Shown here one piece after another: positions 8,993 to 17,630 of a DNA stretch of 64,000 bases. The stretch's first letter is position 1. The number at the start of each line of letters is the position of its first letter. Origin of the DNA: Alphaproteobacteria bacterium (GTDB taxonomy: Bacteria; Pseudomonadota; Alphaproteobacteria; UBA8366; GCA-2717185); assembly GCA_012103325.1 (NCBI GenBank), contig WLWY01000017.1, forward strand, positions 31,020 through 95,019. The letters are read 5' to 3'. The position numbers were made by a program, and so were the translations under genes. Below the pieces are notes generated by a model. That model saw nothing but the letters and a program-made list of their open reading frames with translations. It searched no databases and was not told the origin of the DNA.

Positions 8993-10021
8993 ATGGAACG
9001 CACGGTTATTCTGACCGGGGATATGAATTTCAAAGGCGTGACCGACCCGGAAAGTATCTTCGCCGAGGTATCCGATATTACGCAGAGCGCCGACATTCTG
9101 TTTGGTAATCTCGAATGCTGTTTCTATGACGTGCCCGGCCATGACCCCGCCGAGCGGGAAGGTTTCTATGCGCCGCCCGTTGCCGCCGAAGCGCTGACCT
9201 TGGCCGGATTCGATGTTGTTGGCATGGCCAACAATGTCACCTATGGCGAGGCAGCGATCCGCGCGTCGCTGGCGCGTCTCGACGCATTGGGTATCGCGCA
9301 TACGGGTGCCGGAACCGACCGGGCATCGGCGTATCGGCCAGCGATTATCGAGAAAGACGGCAAGATTTACGGATTTCTCCAGCGCACGTCGGTGTTTTGG
9401 CCAAAGAACCATGCGGCAACGGGCAGCGGGCCCGGCGTCGCGGTCTTGCCGGGGCACACTGCCTATCGTCCTCAGATTGACGGGTATGCCGCCAACCGGC
9501 CGGGTGTCCCGCCGGAAATCGTCACCTGGACTGACCGGGCCGCGCTTGATGCCTATTGCGAAGCGTTGGCAACGCTCGCAGGTGAAGTGGATTTCGTGGT
9601 CGCGTCGCATCACTGGGGCTATGAGGCGGAGGTGCTCGCCTATCAGACGGAAATCGCGCACGCCGCGATCGATGCGGGAGCGGACATCGTGCTGGGGCAC
9701 GGCCCGCATTACCCGCTGGGAATCGAAATCTACAAAGAGAAGCCGATCCTCTATGGCACCGGCAATTTCTCCTTCGATGTCGGCCACCACGCGAGGCACG
9801 GCGACTGGATCGGTTTCTTCACGACCATTCGATTGGCGGCGGCAGGCGTAGAGGAGATCTTCATCCGCTTCGTGCGCCACACCGATCGTAATCAGACGAT
9901 TCTGCGGCACCCTGCGGACGAGTCGGAAGCGCTGGCCGAACTCGCCGCGCGTTCCTCAATCTTCGGCACCGAGTTGAGCGTCGAAGACGACCGCATCGTC
10001 ATCTGGCGGCGAAACGGCTAA
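8993..10021 (+). CDS. CapA-like metallophosphoesterase family protein
   Basis: A 342-residue protein of the PGA_cap (CapA) calcineurin-like family. It shows ILTGDMNFKG at the N-terminus, DILFGNLECCF, the FDVVGMANNVTYGEAAIRASL block in split form, VASHHWGYEAE and VLGHGPHYPLGIEIY, the last two carrying metal-binding His residues. AGGGAGGGGG sits just before the ATG. CapA takes part in poly-gamma-glutamate synthesis, but no capB or capC is present. The substitution of NNVTYG for the usual NNH.D.G is notable. A stand-alone phosphoesterase is more likely than a capsule role. Confidence 0.78.
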   Translation: MERTVILTGDMNFKGVTDPESIFAEVSDITQSADILFGNLECCFYDVPGHDPAEREGFYAPPVAAEALTLAGFDVVGMANNVTYGEAAIRASLARLDALGIAHTGAGTDRASAYRPAIIEKDGKIYGFLQRTSVFWPKNHAATGSGPGVAVLPGHTAYRPQIDGYAANRPGVPPEIVTWTDRAALDAYCEALATLAGEVDFVVASHHWGYEAEVLAYQTEIAHAAIDAGADIVLGHGPHYPLGIEIYKEKPILYGTGNFSFDVGHHARHGDWIGFFTTIRLAAAGVEEIFIRFVRHTDRNQTILRHPADESEALAELAARSSIFGTELSVEDDRIVIWRRNG

Positions 10022-10126
10022 GTCTGTAATCAGCTTGTAAAGCGCCGCGCGCTCACCCTCTAGGAGACTTCTGCAAAACTGTGAATGGGGCCGCCGTCCA
10101 CCCCCACCTTAATCCTCCCCCCTCAA

Positions 10127-11284
10127 GGAGACCTCTGCGAAACGGGTTCAGGATCGGAGATAATCGTTGGGTTTGGAGGTTGGTGCATAGGTTTGGCGGT
10201 TTTTCGCGTTGGGTTTTGGGACGCTCTTGACGAGATCGGCAAGGGACGGTGTCAGGGCATAAGAGTTTCGGCACGTCTCAGGTTCATGGCGATGCACAGG
10301 AGATGAAGGTGGGACTGGTTCTTCTGCATCCCCCTGTATCGGGCCCGGCGGTATCGGTAAGACCGCTTCAGAGTTCCGAACAGGCGCTCGACATTAGCGC
10401 GGATCGGGGAGATCAGGCGGTTGCGGACCTGTTGCCAGTGCGGCAGCGCCGGTTGGTTCTTATGGCTGCGGTGCATGATCCGGTCCTTGATGCCCCTCGC
10501 CTTGAGGCGCCGGCGGCGCTCCTTGTGCTCATAGGCTTTGTCAGCATAGACCGCCCGCTCGTCGCCCTGGATCAGCGCGTCGGCCACTTCGCTCTCATAG
10601 GTTTTGGCCGACGTCATCATCGCATCGCGGATCAATTCGGAGCCCTGATCGACGGCGATATGCGCCTTGTACCCGAAATAGGCCGTGCGCCCGCGCCGCG
10701 TCCAATCGGCATCCGGATCGAGCGCCGAACGCCCGCCGGAAACACCGGACGGCCGGCTGACCGAAGCCTCGATCAGGGTGGCATCGATCAGTGTGCCCGT
10801 CTTCAGCATCAGCCCGTGACGCTCCAACTGCCGGTTCGTTTCCGCCAGAAGCTTCGCCGTCAGTTTCCTCTCTGCCAGCGCCGCCCGGAAGCGCACGAAC
10901 GTCGTCTCGTCCGGTGTCTCGTCGCTCAACGAGAACCCGCAGAACCGTCGGAACGACAGACGATCCCCCAACGCCTCCTCCAGGTCCGGGTCGGAAAGAC
11001 CATACCATTGCTGCAGCAAAACCGCCTTGTACATCGACAGCGCCGGATACCCTCTGCGCCCCTTCTTCGAGCGAACCGACTTCAGGAGCTTCTCGAAGCG
11101 AGACCAGTCGAAAAGACCTTCGATACGCTCCAGACGTTTATTCGAACCCGCACCCGGCGCCACAAACGCATCCGCAAAGCCACCCTCACCAACCCGCTTC
11201 TCACCCATCAAGACCTCCGTCATAGCGATCACTCTAAAGAATCACCGTTTCGACAAAGTTGCTACCCATTTCGCAGAGGTCTCC
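10127..11284 (-). mobile_element. IS5-family insertion sequence, copy 1
   Basis: A complete 1158-bp insertion sequence. Terminal inverted repeats are GGAGACCTCTGCGAAACGGGT (left) and GGAGACCTCTGCGAAATGGGT (right, read in reverse). It is flanked by a 4-bp direct repeat TCAA (10123-10126 and 11285-11288). It carries one transposase gene. The second copy at 27865-29022 appears identical at base level, which implies recent movement or gene conversion. Insertion is exactly in the loop of the REP-like hairpin. Confidence 0.9.
10252..11208 (-). CDS. IS5-family transposase (copy 1)
   Basis: DDE transposase of 318 residues from ATG 11208, preferred because GGAGG lies 5 bases upstream (in-frame GTG 11232 and ATG 11223 are alternatives). 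Catalytic residues fit the DDE layout: Asp in TLIDATLIEAS, Asp in AVYADKAYE, and Glu in ANVERLFGTLKRSY, with the spaced R/K of the YREK-type signature. The N-terminal part (DWSRFEKLL, GYPALSMYKAVLLQQWYGLS) is the usual IS5 N-domain. It is intact, with no frameshift. The antisense frame is long but is a shadow. Confidence 0.93.
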   Translation of the reverse strand: MGEKRVGEGGFADAFVAPGAGSNKRLERIEGLFDWSRFEKLLKSVRSKKGRRGYPALSMYKAVLLQQWYGLSDPDLEEALGDRLSFRRFCGFSLSDETPDETTFVRFRAALAERKLTAKLLAETNRQLERHGLMLKTGTLIDATLIEASVSRPSGVSGGRSALDPDADWTRRGRTAYFGYKAHIAVDQGSELIRDAMMTSAKTYESEVADALIQGDERAVYADKAYEHKERRRRLKARGIKDRIMHRSHKNQPALPHWQQVRNRLISPIRANVERLFGTLKRSYRYRRARYRGMQKNQSHLHLLCIAMNLRRAETLMP

Positions 11285-11381
11285 TCAAGGGGGAGGAGAA
11301 TATCCCGCTGATCCGCCTTCGTTATCCCTTCCCCCCTTGTGGGGGAAGGCTAGGATGGGGGGTGAAACGGTGTCGGTAGCA

Positions 11382-12113
11382 CTATTTCGCAGGGATCTCT
11401 TTAGGGAACCGGGCGAGCAACAGTTCCAGCCCGTCCGGGCCGGCCTCGATTTCAACCAAACCTTCGTCGGGCGAGGCAAACTCGACGGAGAGCGGCGGCA
11501 GGTCTTCGCCATCGCGCGCAAGCGAGCCGGAGACGACGACATGATATTGACCGCCACCTTCGCTGGCGTCCGGCAAAGTGTGTTTGGCGCCGGGGGCAAG
11601 CGTGACGCATTGCGCGAACAGCCCATCGGCCGTGGGCTCGATCAAGGTTTCGGTTTCGCCAGCGCCAGATTTAACGCCGACGACCTGGCGCTGTTGGCCT
11701 TTGACCAGGAGGTCCCGGTTTGCCGGGAGGTATTTGGCGCCGGAATCCCAGGCCTGACGCAGCGTGAAATACTGTACGCCGTCATCTTCTGCGATGATCG
11801 GGCCGTAGGGTGTGTTGCCGCCGGCATATTGCACGGTCAGCGGATCGACGCGCATTTTACCCACAGTACCGCCGCCATGGACGAAGACCTGGAACTGGTT
11901 GGTTTGGTGAAAGTGCGGACGGGTGACGGAGTGCGGCGGCTGGATGACAAGATAGGCCTGCGGCACGTCTTCGCCGGCGACATCCTTGCCGTAACCGGGC
12001 GTGCCGGGCTTCGGGGCCGACCCGATGTACTCCCAGCCCTTATAGGGTTGGTCGTCGACCATGTAGGTCGCTTCGGTCTGCTTGGCGGTTTCGGCGTCGG
12101 TCGAAATAAGCAT
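11382..12113 (-). CDS. Cupin-domain protein with MITE-derived C-terminus
   Basis: A 243-residue protein; GAAGGA lies 6 bases before ATG 12113. A cupin barrel is suggested by TRPHFHQTNQFQVFVHGGG (metal-ligand His and Glu/Gln positions) and by the later half, DASEGGGQYHVVVSGSL, so it may be bicupin. Function is not recognised. The final codons (KEIPAK and the TAG stop, 11382-11400) lie inside the terminal inverted repeat of the adjacent MITE, so the native C-terminus was probably replaced by transposition. Divergent from the LLM oxidoreductase gene with about 100 bases between. Confidence 0.75.
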   Translation of the reverse strand: MLISTDAETAKQTEATYMVDDQPYKGWEYIGSAPKPGTPGYGKDVAGEDVPQAYLVIQPPHSVTRPHFHQTNQFQVFVHGGGTVGKMRVDPLTVQYAGGNTPYGPIIAEDDGVQYFTLRQAWDSGAKYLPANRDLLVKGQQRQVVGVKSGAGETETLIEPTADGLFAQCVTLAPGAKHTLPDASEGGGQYHVVVSGSLARDGEDLPPLSVEFASPDEGLVEIEAGPDGLELLLARFPKEIPAK

Positions 12114-12211
12114 ATCGGTCCTTCGTGGATGTCCAGGTCGTGTTGTGGTGAGTACAATGCGGTGGCGGGACGATACAAAACAGCGCGATGCCCTGCAAAT
12201 GGAGGCTTTGG

Positions 12212-13153
12212 ATGAGCGGTAACATGGAAATCGGTATCGATGTTGGCATCTATGGCCGGTTGGCGACGCCCGAGAATGTGCTGGGCCTGGCCCAGTTCGC
12301 GGAGGAACGGTCATACCATTCCGTCTGGCTTGCCGATCATGTGGTTTTTCCCGCGACCATCGAGTCGAAATATCCGTATAGCCCGACGGGCGACTTTCCC
12401 TCACCGGAAACCGAGCCGCTGCTGGAGCCGATCGCAACCATGGGCGTTTTGGCGGGTGCCACCAAGAGTGTGAAGATCGGCACTTCCGTTTTGGTGATGC
12501 CGTACCGCAATCCGGTTGTCCTGGCGCGCATGCTGGCGACGCTCGACGTGTTCTCTGGCGGCCGCGTTGTACTGGGGGCGGGCAGCGGTTGGCTGGAGGA
12601 GGAATTTACGGCGCTGCAAACCGCGGACTTCGCCGCGCGCGGAGCGGTAACGGACGAGTATCTGGAAATCTTCAAGGCAGTCTCGGCCGGCGGGAAGGTG
12701 GCCTATGAGGGCGAGCATTACCGTTTCGATCCGGTGCATTGCTACCCGCCGTCGGTGCAGCAACCGCACCCGCCCATCCTGATCGGCGGCATTTCGAACC
12801 GGGCGCTGCGCCGCGTTGCGGAACTGGGCGACGGCTGGATGTCGGTTTCGCTGGATGAGGAACGGATCCCGGAACGGCTGGAACGGCTCGGCCGGCTCTG
12901 CGAGGAACGGGGCCGGCGGCTCGACGATCTTTGGCTGTGCCACAAGCTGTTCATATCGATTGGCGAGGAAGAGGAGGGCGTGCATGGCGGCCGCAAGCTC
13001 GGCACCGGCTCGGTCGAGACGATCATCGACGATATAAAACGCTTCCAGGATTATGGCTACCGCTCGATGATCTTCCGCTATCCCGGTGCCGACGCGGCGG
13101 AGCAACACCGGCAATTTGATATTCTGGCGGACAAGATTATGCCGCGGGTTTAA
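12212..13153 (+). CDS. LLM-class F420/flavin-dependent oxidoreductase
   Basis: A 313-residue luciferase-like TIM-barrel protein. GGAGG (12201-12205) fixes ATG 12212. It has the markers of the actinobacterial-type F420 subfamily (TIGR03619-like): YHSVWLADHVVFP, TSVLVMPYRNPVVLARMLAT and DVFSGGRVVLGAGSGWLEEEF, then PPILIGGISNRALRRVAELG. Members oxidise or reduce small substrates using F420 or FMN; the cofactor cannot be decided from sequence. Substrate is unknown. A second LLM gene of related style starts at 63342. Confidence 0.85.
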   Translation: MSGNMEIGIDVGIYGRLATPENVLGLAQFAEERSYHSVWLADHVVFPATIESKYPYSPTGDFPSPETEPLLEPIATMGVLAGATKSVKIGTSVLVMPYRNPVVLARMLATLDVFSGGRVVLGAGSGWLEEEFTALQTADFAARGAVTDEYLEIFKAVSAGGKVAYEGEHYRFDPVHCYPPSVQQPHPPILIGGISNRALRRVAELGDGWMSVSLDEERIPERLERLGRLCEERGRRLDDLWLCHKLFISIGEEEEGVHGGRKLGTGSVETIIDDIKRFQDYGYRSMIFRYPGADAAEQHRQFDILADKIMPRV

Positions 13154-13222
13154 ATCACTATTGACCTTCCGCCCGCTGGAACGCCTACGTGCTGAAGACA
13201 TCGATAAAGGCAAGGAGCCACC

Positions 13223-13765
13223 ATGAAGATGAAGCAATCATTTGCCGCGGCAGCGTTCGTCTTCGCTGTGACCTTCGCCAGTGCAGCTATTGCTGCCGGT
13301 TCGCATAGCGGCGGGCATGGACATGGCTTCGCCTTTGGCAAGCCGGGGAAAGCATCGGCAGTCAGCCGCACCTTGCAGATCATCATGAAGGAAAATTTCT
13401 ACGAACCGAAATCCATCGATGTCAAAGCCGGTGAAACCATTCGCTTCAAGATCGTCAACAAGGGTGAGTTGGTGCACGAATTCAATATCGGCACCGCAGC
13501 CATGCATGCCAGCCATCGGAAGGAAATGATGATGATGGTCGAACATGGTGTACTCGAGGCCGACAAGATCAACCATCACATGATGAAGATGGACATGGGT
13601 GGCGGTAAAACCATGGCGCACGACGACCCGAACAGCGTGCTGCTGGAACCGGGCAAGTCGGGCGAGATTATCTGGACGTTCACGAAGGCGGCGGACATCG
13701 AATTCGCCTGCAACGTGCCCGGGCACTACGACGCCGGCATGATGGGCGACATTCGGTTCAAATAG
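13223..13765 (+). CDS. Exported cupredoxin-domain copper protein
   Basis: A 180-residue periplasmic protein with a clear signal peptide (ending near AAIAAGS), a His/Gly-rich linker (HSGGHGHGF) and a plastocyanin-like domain. Type-1 copper ligands are visible: His in LVHEFNIG, and Cys, His and Met in FACNVPGHYDAGMMG. Between them is a Met/His-rich insert (KEMMMMVEHGV, HHMMKMDMGG) that may bind extra copper. AGGAG precedes the ATG. The gene ends on the base before the convergent hydratase stop. It is probably a copper carrier or tolerance protein rather than a respiratory electron carrier. Confidence 0.85.
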   Translation: MKMKQSFAAAAFVFAVTFASAAIAAGSHSGGHGHGFAFGKPGKASAVSRTLQIIMKENFYEPKSIDVKAGETIRFKIVNKGELVHEFNIGTAAMHASHRKEMMMMVEHGVLEADKINHHMMKMDMGGGKTMAHDDPNSVLLEPGKSGEIIWTFTKAADIEFACNVPGHYDAGMMGDIRFK

Positions 13766-14563
13766 CTACGCGATTTTCGCGAAGCGCGCACTTACCGATC
13801 CCAGCGCGCCGAAATCTGCCGTCATTGAGCCTCCGGGCGCGATCGGTATCGGCGTCGCGCAAGTGCCCGTCGTTACCACGTGGCCTGCCTTCAGTCCGAT
13901 ACCGTGCCGGGATAGCTCGTTGGCGATCCAGGCAAGCGCGATGCGCGGGTCGCCGAGGACGTTTGCACCGATGCCTTCATGAGTCTCTTTTCCGTCGACC
14001 GTGACCGTAACCTTATGTTGCGACAGGTCGGTCCCGCGCCAGGTTTCAGGCATTGCCGGGCCGAGGACAAAATCGTGCGCACAGGCATTGTCGGCGATCA
14101 GTTGCGCGGCGCCGGCGCGTTCCACTGGCTCGAAGCGGGAGTCTGGGATTTCGATGGCGGCGTGCAATGTGCCAACAGCCGCCAGTACCTCGTCGACGGA
14201 ATAGTCCTGGGTGCGGGGCGGCAGGTCGCGGTTCATGCGGAAGGCGAATTCTGGCTCGGCCACGGCGAGGCGGTTGTGTCCGAAGTCGAGGGTGGCGCCA
14301 TCTTCGAAGACATGCGCCGCCAGCAGCCGGCCGGCGATCGGCCCGTCGACGCCGATATGCGACTGGCCCGCTGCGCTGGTTGCGGCGATCTTCCAGCCAG
14401 CGATCGGCTGGCCGCTCAGCGTTTCATAGTACGCCTGGACGGCATAGCCTTCCACACGGTTGGTGGGACGAAGCGGCGCGGGCAGGGCGTCGATGACCGT
14501 ACCCTCTTGCCAGCACCGCCAAATACTCTCGGCTGCTTCCTTCGCCTGACTTTCGCTTAGCAC
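13766..14563 (-). CDS. 2-keto-4-pentenoate hydratase-like (FAH superfamily) protein
   Basis: A 265-residue enzyme of the MhpD/DmpE hydratase-decarboxylase branch. It shows IAGWKIAATSAAGQSHIGVDGP, split here by a usual Gly-rich turn, EPEFAFRMNRDLP with metal-binding Glu, AIEIPDSRFE and a C-terminal GTCATPIPIAPG. These enzymes hydrate 2-hydroxypenta-2,4-dienoate in meta-cleavage pathways. GTG at 14563 is chosen: it lies 4 bases after the tautomerase stop and gives the family's usual length, whereas the longer upstream frame overlaps the tautomerase gene. Coupled expression with the tautomerase fits an aromatic meta-cleavage tail. Confidence 0.82.
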   Translation of the reverse strand: MLSESQAKEAAESIWRCWQEGTVIDALPAPLRPTNRVEGYAVQAYYETLSGQPIAGWKIAATSAAGQSHIGVDGPIAGRLLAAHVFEDGATLDFGHNRLAVAEPEFAFRMNRDLPPRTQDYSVDEVLAAVGTLHAAIEIPDSRFEPVERAGAAQLIADNACAHDFVLGPAMPETWRGTDLSQHKVTVTVDGKETHEGIGANVLGDPRIALAWIANELSRHGIGLKAGHVVTTGTCATPIPIAPGGSMTADFGALGSVSARFAKIA

Positions 14564-14567
14564 GGCG

Positions 14568-14963
14568 TCAGGCCGCCTTTCCCCGTGTCCGCAATGCGCT
14601 GACATCGGGCGTTGCGTCGTCCAAGGGCGGCAATTGGTCGCCACCGGAAATACAATCGTCCTGTCCGAATTTGCGACACAGCACGATCAGTTCGTCCGGC
14701 GGTGTCCCGACGACTCGCTCGAAGACTTCATGCGCTTCCAGGAACAGTGCTTCCGTCCGCTCCTTTTCATGACCGCGGCCGTCGCGCACTTCCACCGTCA
14801 TGATGATGGTGCGCTCCTCCGGCTCCGAGGTATAGGAGCGCACGGCGATCCAGATATGTTCCTTGAACCAGGTGCGGGCAATGCAGCCATGCATCGCAGC
14901 GCGGATATCCACCCGCTGCTCACGGCCGAGCCATTCCGGTACATCGATTCTGACGATAGGCAT
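14568..14963 (-). CDS. Tautomerase-family protein
   Basis: A 131-residue protein beginning MPIVRIDVPEWL, which gives the N-terminal catalytic proline (Pro1 after Met removal) of the 4-oxalocrotonate tautomerase superfamily. Length is about double the 62-residue minimal unit, as in fused or MSAD/CHMI-like members; IWIAVRSYTSEPEERT and TEALFLEAHEVFE fit. AAGGAG sits 8 bases before the ATG. It is followed directly by the keto-pentenoate hydratase gene, the classic next step in meta-cleavage catabolism. Confidence 0.78.
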   Translation of the reverse strand: MPIVRIDVPEWLGREQRVDIRAAMHGCIARTWFKEHIWIAVRSYTSEPEERTIIMTVEVRDGRGHEKERTEALFLEAHEVFERVVGTPPDELIVLCRKFGQDDCISGGDQLPPLDDATPDVSALRTRGKAA

Positions 14964-15046
14964 AAGCGCTGCTCCTTCACATAACCAATATCAATCCGGT
15001 CCAGCGTAGCAAGGTCATCTATGCCGGGGAAGGCGGAGACGAAATG

Positions 15047-15853
15047 TTATCCATGCTCCAGGAAAGAACGAACCTTCGCGTTCACGCGGGCGGGAAACTC
15101 CCAGAGCGGGAAGCCGCCGGCATTCGGTATCGTGGCGCGCCGGCAGTTCGGCAAGGCCGCTTCAAGCGCGTCCGCCGCATCGAGAAAATCGGGTACTTCA
15201 TGCTCGCCGTTTACGATCAGGACCGGTATCTCTAGCTCGACCAGGAGCGTGTCTATCGGCGGTAATGGGCGGCTGGCGAGCCCCGAATCCAGCCAGGGCT
15301 GCCCACCGAATTCGCCGATGAGCGCGCGGTGTTCGGCGGCGCGGCATTCTTTCGGATTGGCCCGCATGACATCGAACCATTCTCCGTCCTGCCACCATTT
15401 TTCCCGCGCGGCCGCAATACCTTTTTCCCGGGCGGTCGTCGCGATGTCGGCCAGCGTGTCGTTCACCGATGGCAACGGACGGCCCGGGAATACAGGTCCT
15501 TCGAGGATAAGCGAGCGAAAGATTTCTGGTTGCCGGCAGCCGAGCAATAGGCCAGTGCCGGCACCGAGATGTGTGCCCCAGAAATGAGACTGAGTCACCT
15601 GTGCGTGGTTCAACGCACCTTCGATGCTGGAGGCATATTCCTCCAGCCCGTACGGCCCCGGTATATCCGAAGACAGCCCATGGCCAGGCAAGTCGATCAG
15701 AATAACTTGGTAGTCCGCCTTGAATGCTTCGATCTGACGGGAGAAAAGCTGCCTGTTCTGCGAAACGCCGTGGACCATGGTGATCCAAGGCGCCTGCGGG
15801 CCAGCGACCGTGATCGTCTCGTACCGAGCGAGGGAGGGATGATCGCTTGGCAT
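15047..15853 (-). CDS. Alpha/beta hydrolase-fold protein with His at the nucleophile elbow
   Basis: A 268-residue alpha/beta hydrolase. It has the oxyanion HG motif (ITMVHGVSQNR), the DLPGHGLS strand-turn and a late Asp/His region (VNGEHEVPDF, NAGGFPLWEFP). The nucleophile elbow, normally G-x-S-x-G, reads GTHLG in FWGTHLGAG, so Ser is replaced by His (codon CAT). The usual catalytic His near the C-terminus also looks replaced (NAGGFPLWE, where NAGHFP is common). Both changes suggest a non-hydrolytic or unusual enzyme. It starts 10 bases after the LysR gene stop on the same strand, so the two likely form an operon. Confidence 0.8.
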   Translation of the reverse strand: MPSDHPSLARYETITVAGPQAPWITMVHGVSQNRQLFSRQIEAFKADYQVILIDLPGHGLSSDIPGPYGLEEYASSIEGALNHAQVTQSHFWGTHLGAGTGLLLGCRQPEIFRSLILEGPVFPGRPLPSVNDTLADIATTAREKGIAAAREKWWQDGEWFDVMRANPKECRAAEHRALIGEFGGQPWLDSGLASRPLPPIDTLLVELEIPVLIVNGEHEVPDFLDAADALEAALPNCRRATIPNAGGFPLWEFPARVNAKVRSFLEHG

Positions 15854-15863
15854 CGGAAATGGC

Positions 15864-16751
15864 CTACTTTTCGTCGGCGAGTTTGTTGCGCAGCCACGTT
15901 AGAAAGGTGCGCACGGCGGGGCGCTTCTGATCGCCCGGCCGGCAAACGAAATAGAGCGACTGTTCTAGTTCGAGCGTCACCTCGCTGATCTGGACGAGTC
16001 TGCCTGCCGAGAGATCGTCGGCCGCGAGGAGACGGCGAACCAGGGCTACGGCTTGGCCGTCGATCGCCGCGGCGATCAGCACGCCGGTGTCTCCGTAGCG
16101 GTCACCCTCAAGTTTCCCCTCGCCTTCGCTTGCACCGGCTTCTTCAAACCATGGTTCCCAGCTTGGATTGTAGTCGTCATGGATGAGGGGCATTTTTTTG
16201 ATCGCACTGGCGTCCAATGGAAGCGGCATGCCATCGACCATGTTCGGCGACGCTACGGCGACCAATTCCTCCGCCGCCAACAGGCTCAAATACAGCCCCT
16301 GCCAGTCTCCCTTGCCAAACCGCAGCCCGACGTCGACCGGCGCCGCCTGAAAATCAATCAGGTTGTCGTTGGTGTCCAAGAGAACCGAGAGCTCCGGATG
16401 CGCTGACCGAAAATCGGGCAGCCTCGGCACAACCCATTTGAGCGCCAGAGACGTGGGAAGCGAGACGGTAATCGTCTTTTCCGTACTGCGCCGCGTTAGG
16501 TCGGCGACCCCGCTATGCAAGGTCATGAACGCTTCCTTCGAGGCGCGGAACAGGGTCGCGCCACTGTCCGTCAGTTCCGCACCCTTTGCGGTACGGCGAA
16601 AGAGGCGCATGCCGAGATGTTCCTCCAGCCCGCGAACCTGCCGGCTGACCGCGCCATGGGTCACCGCCAACTCGTCCGCCGCGCGGCTGAAATTTCCATG
16701 TCGTGCGACCGCGTCGAAAGCCTGAATAGCGCGTAATGAAGGCAGTCTCAT
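15864..16751 (-). CDS. LysR-family transcriptional regulator (GcvA-like)
   Basis: A 295-residue regulator: an N-terminal winged helix (LRAIQAFDAVARHGNFSRAA, then VTHGAVSRQVRGLEEHLG) and a periplasmic-binding-like effector domain. The run AVTHGAVSRQVRGLEE is typical of the GcvA/AmpR branch. ATG 16751 is taken as start; an in-frame TTG at 16772 is less likely. It lies directly upstream of the alpha/beta hydrolase gene and divergent from the PEP-CTERM array, with 177 bases between, so it probably controls the hydrolase and perhaps its own gene. Confidence 0.88.
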   Translation of the reverse strand: MRLPSLRAIQAFDAVARHGNFSRAADELAVTHGAVSRQVRGLEEHLGMRLFRRTAKGAELTDSGATLFRASKEAFMTLHSGVADLTRRSTEKTITVSLPTSLALKWVVPRLPDFRSAHPELSVLLDTNDNLIDFQAAPVDVGLRFGKGDWQGLYLSLLAAEELVAVASPNMVDGMPLPLDASAIKKMPLIHDDYNPSWEPWFEEAGASEGEGKLEGDRYGDTGVLIAAAIDGQAVALVRRLLAADDLSAGRLVQISEVTLELEQSLYFVCRPGDQKRPAVRTFLTWLRNKLADEK

Positions 16752-16928
16752 CGCATAACTAGTTGTTACCAAAACTCACAGTATGAGGAATTTATATCGA
16801 TTGTTCGGATCGTGCAAAAGGTTATTTTTGCTACGTCATTTTGAAATAGGCGAAACAAATTTCGCACGCCGTATTTGTAAATATCACACTGCGCTTGACG
16901 AAGGCGCTGGTGGGGCTTGGAGGATGCG

Positions 16929-17630
16929 ATGTTTCTGAAATCTATTAATTCACGTGCCGCGGGTTTGATTGCCGGAGGATTTCTTTTCTTCGCAGCGTCG
17001 AATGCCAGTGCCAGTCTGTGCAACGGCTTTATTGCGACGAACTGGAATTTAGTCGACGGACCTCTTGAGATTACCGATTTAAACCAGTCCGGTGGATTTA
17101 TCGGCTGTTCGACTCAGTCGGTTGTGTCGGGGAACGCGAGCTTTACCACGGACGATTTCGAAAACGGGGCTCCTGTCGTGTTCGAGAATGCATTCAGCTA
17201 TTCGGTCCGCGCGCTCGACGATGACACGATACGGGTGGAGCGGACGGCGACGGTCGAGATTCCCGATCTGGAAAGCGTCTTCCTTTTCCCGGGTTTCACG
17301 CTCGAATTGACCGACATCCAGTGGGTGGGTTCCGACGGAAGCATCCAGGATGTGGACCCACTTCCCTTTCTGTTCTCTATCGGAGTCTCCGGATTTACCG
17401 CTGACTCGATAACGTTTGCGCTCGAACGAAATACGATCGGTCAATCGCAGTTCACCAACGAGACGTTCGTTTTGACGTCCGATTTCGACATCGTCGTGAC
17501 GCACAGCGTTCCGGAACCCGGCACGCTCGCGCTTTTCGCGCTGGGCATTGCATGGCTCGGCGTTGCCCGTCGCCGACGTGAGACGACGGCCCGGAAGCAA
17601 TATAAAAATGGAGAAAGTTGTGTCATTTGA
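16929..17630 (+). CDS. PEP-CTERM protein, array copy 1
   Basis: A 233-residue exported protein. GGAGG lies 5 bases before ATG 16929. Signal peptide ends near SNASA; mature part starts with LCNGFI. Sorting signal is VPEPGTLALFALG + hydrophobic + RRRR, but unlike most members it has a further tail of about 15 residues (TTARKQYKNGESCVI). It is paralogous to the next two genes, sharing ITDLNQSGGFIGC, SGNASFTTDD, FPGFTLELTDIQW and FTADSITF. The stop overlaps the start of copy 2. The extended tail could have arisen when the array formed. Confidence 0.85.
   Translation: MFLKSINSRAAGLIAGGFLFFAASNASASLCNGFIATNWNLVDGPLEITDLNQSGGFIGCSTQSVVSGNASFTTDDFENGAPVVFENAFSYSVRALDDDTIRVERTATVEIPDLESVFLFPGFTLELTDIQWVGSDGSIQDVDPLPFLFSIGVSGFTADSITFALERNTIGQSQFTNETFVLTSDFDIVVTHSVPEPGTLALFALGIAWLGVARRRRETTARKQYKNGESCVI

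Larger units (their letters stand above)
10063..11400. repeat. MITE with REP-like hairpin, interrupted by IS (locus 1)
   Basis: Outer parts are 10063-10126 and 11285-11400; the IS lies between. The left end GGAGACTTCTGC and the right end, read in reverse as AGAGATCCCTGCGAAATAG, resemble the IS ends (GGAGACCTCTGCGAAA). The core is a G/C-run hairpin (CCTCCCCCCTCAAGGGGGAGG) plus a second one (CTTCCCCCCTTGTGGGGGAAGG). The element matches locus 3 (27726-29086) in inverted orientation, and its core matches 25219-25330. Its right end supplies the last codons and stop of the cupin gene. Confidence 0.72.

Noticed and set aside
10249..11379. Long plus-strand frame across IS copy 1 (and the same at 27987-29222)
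   Set aside because: It is antisense to an intact DDE transposase, is Arg/His/Pro-rich like a shadow frame, and has no ribosome site.
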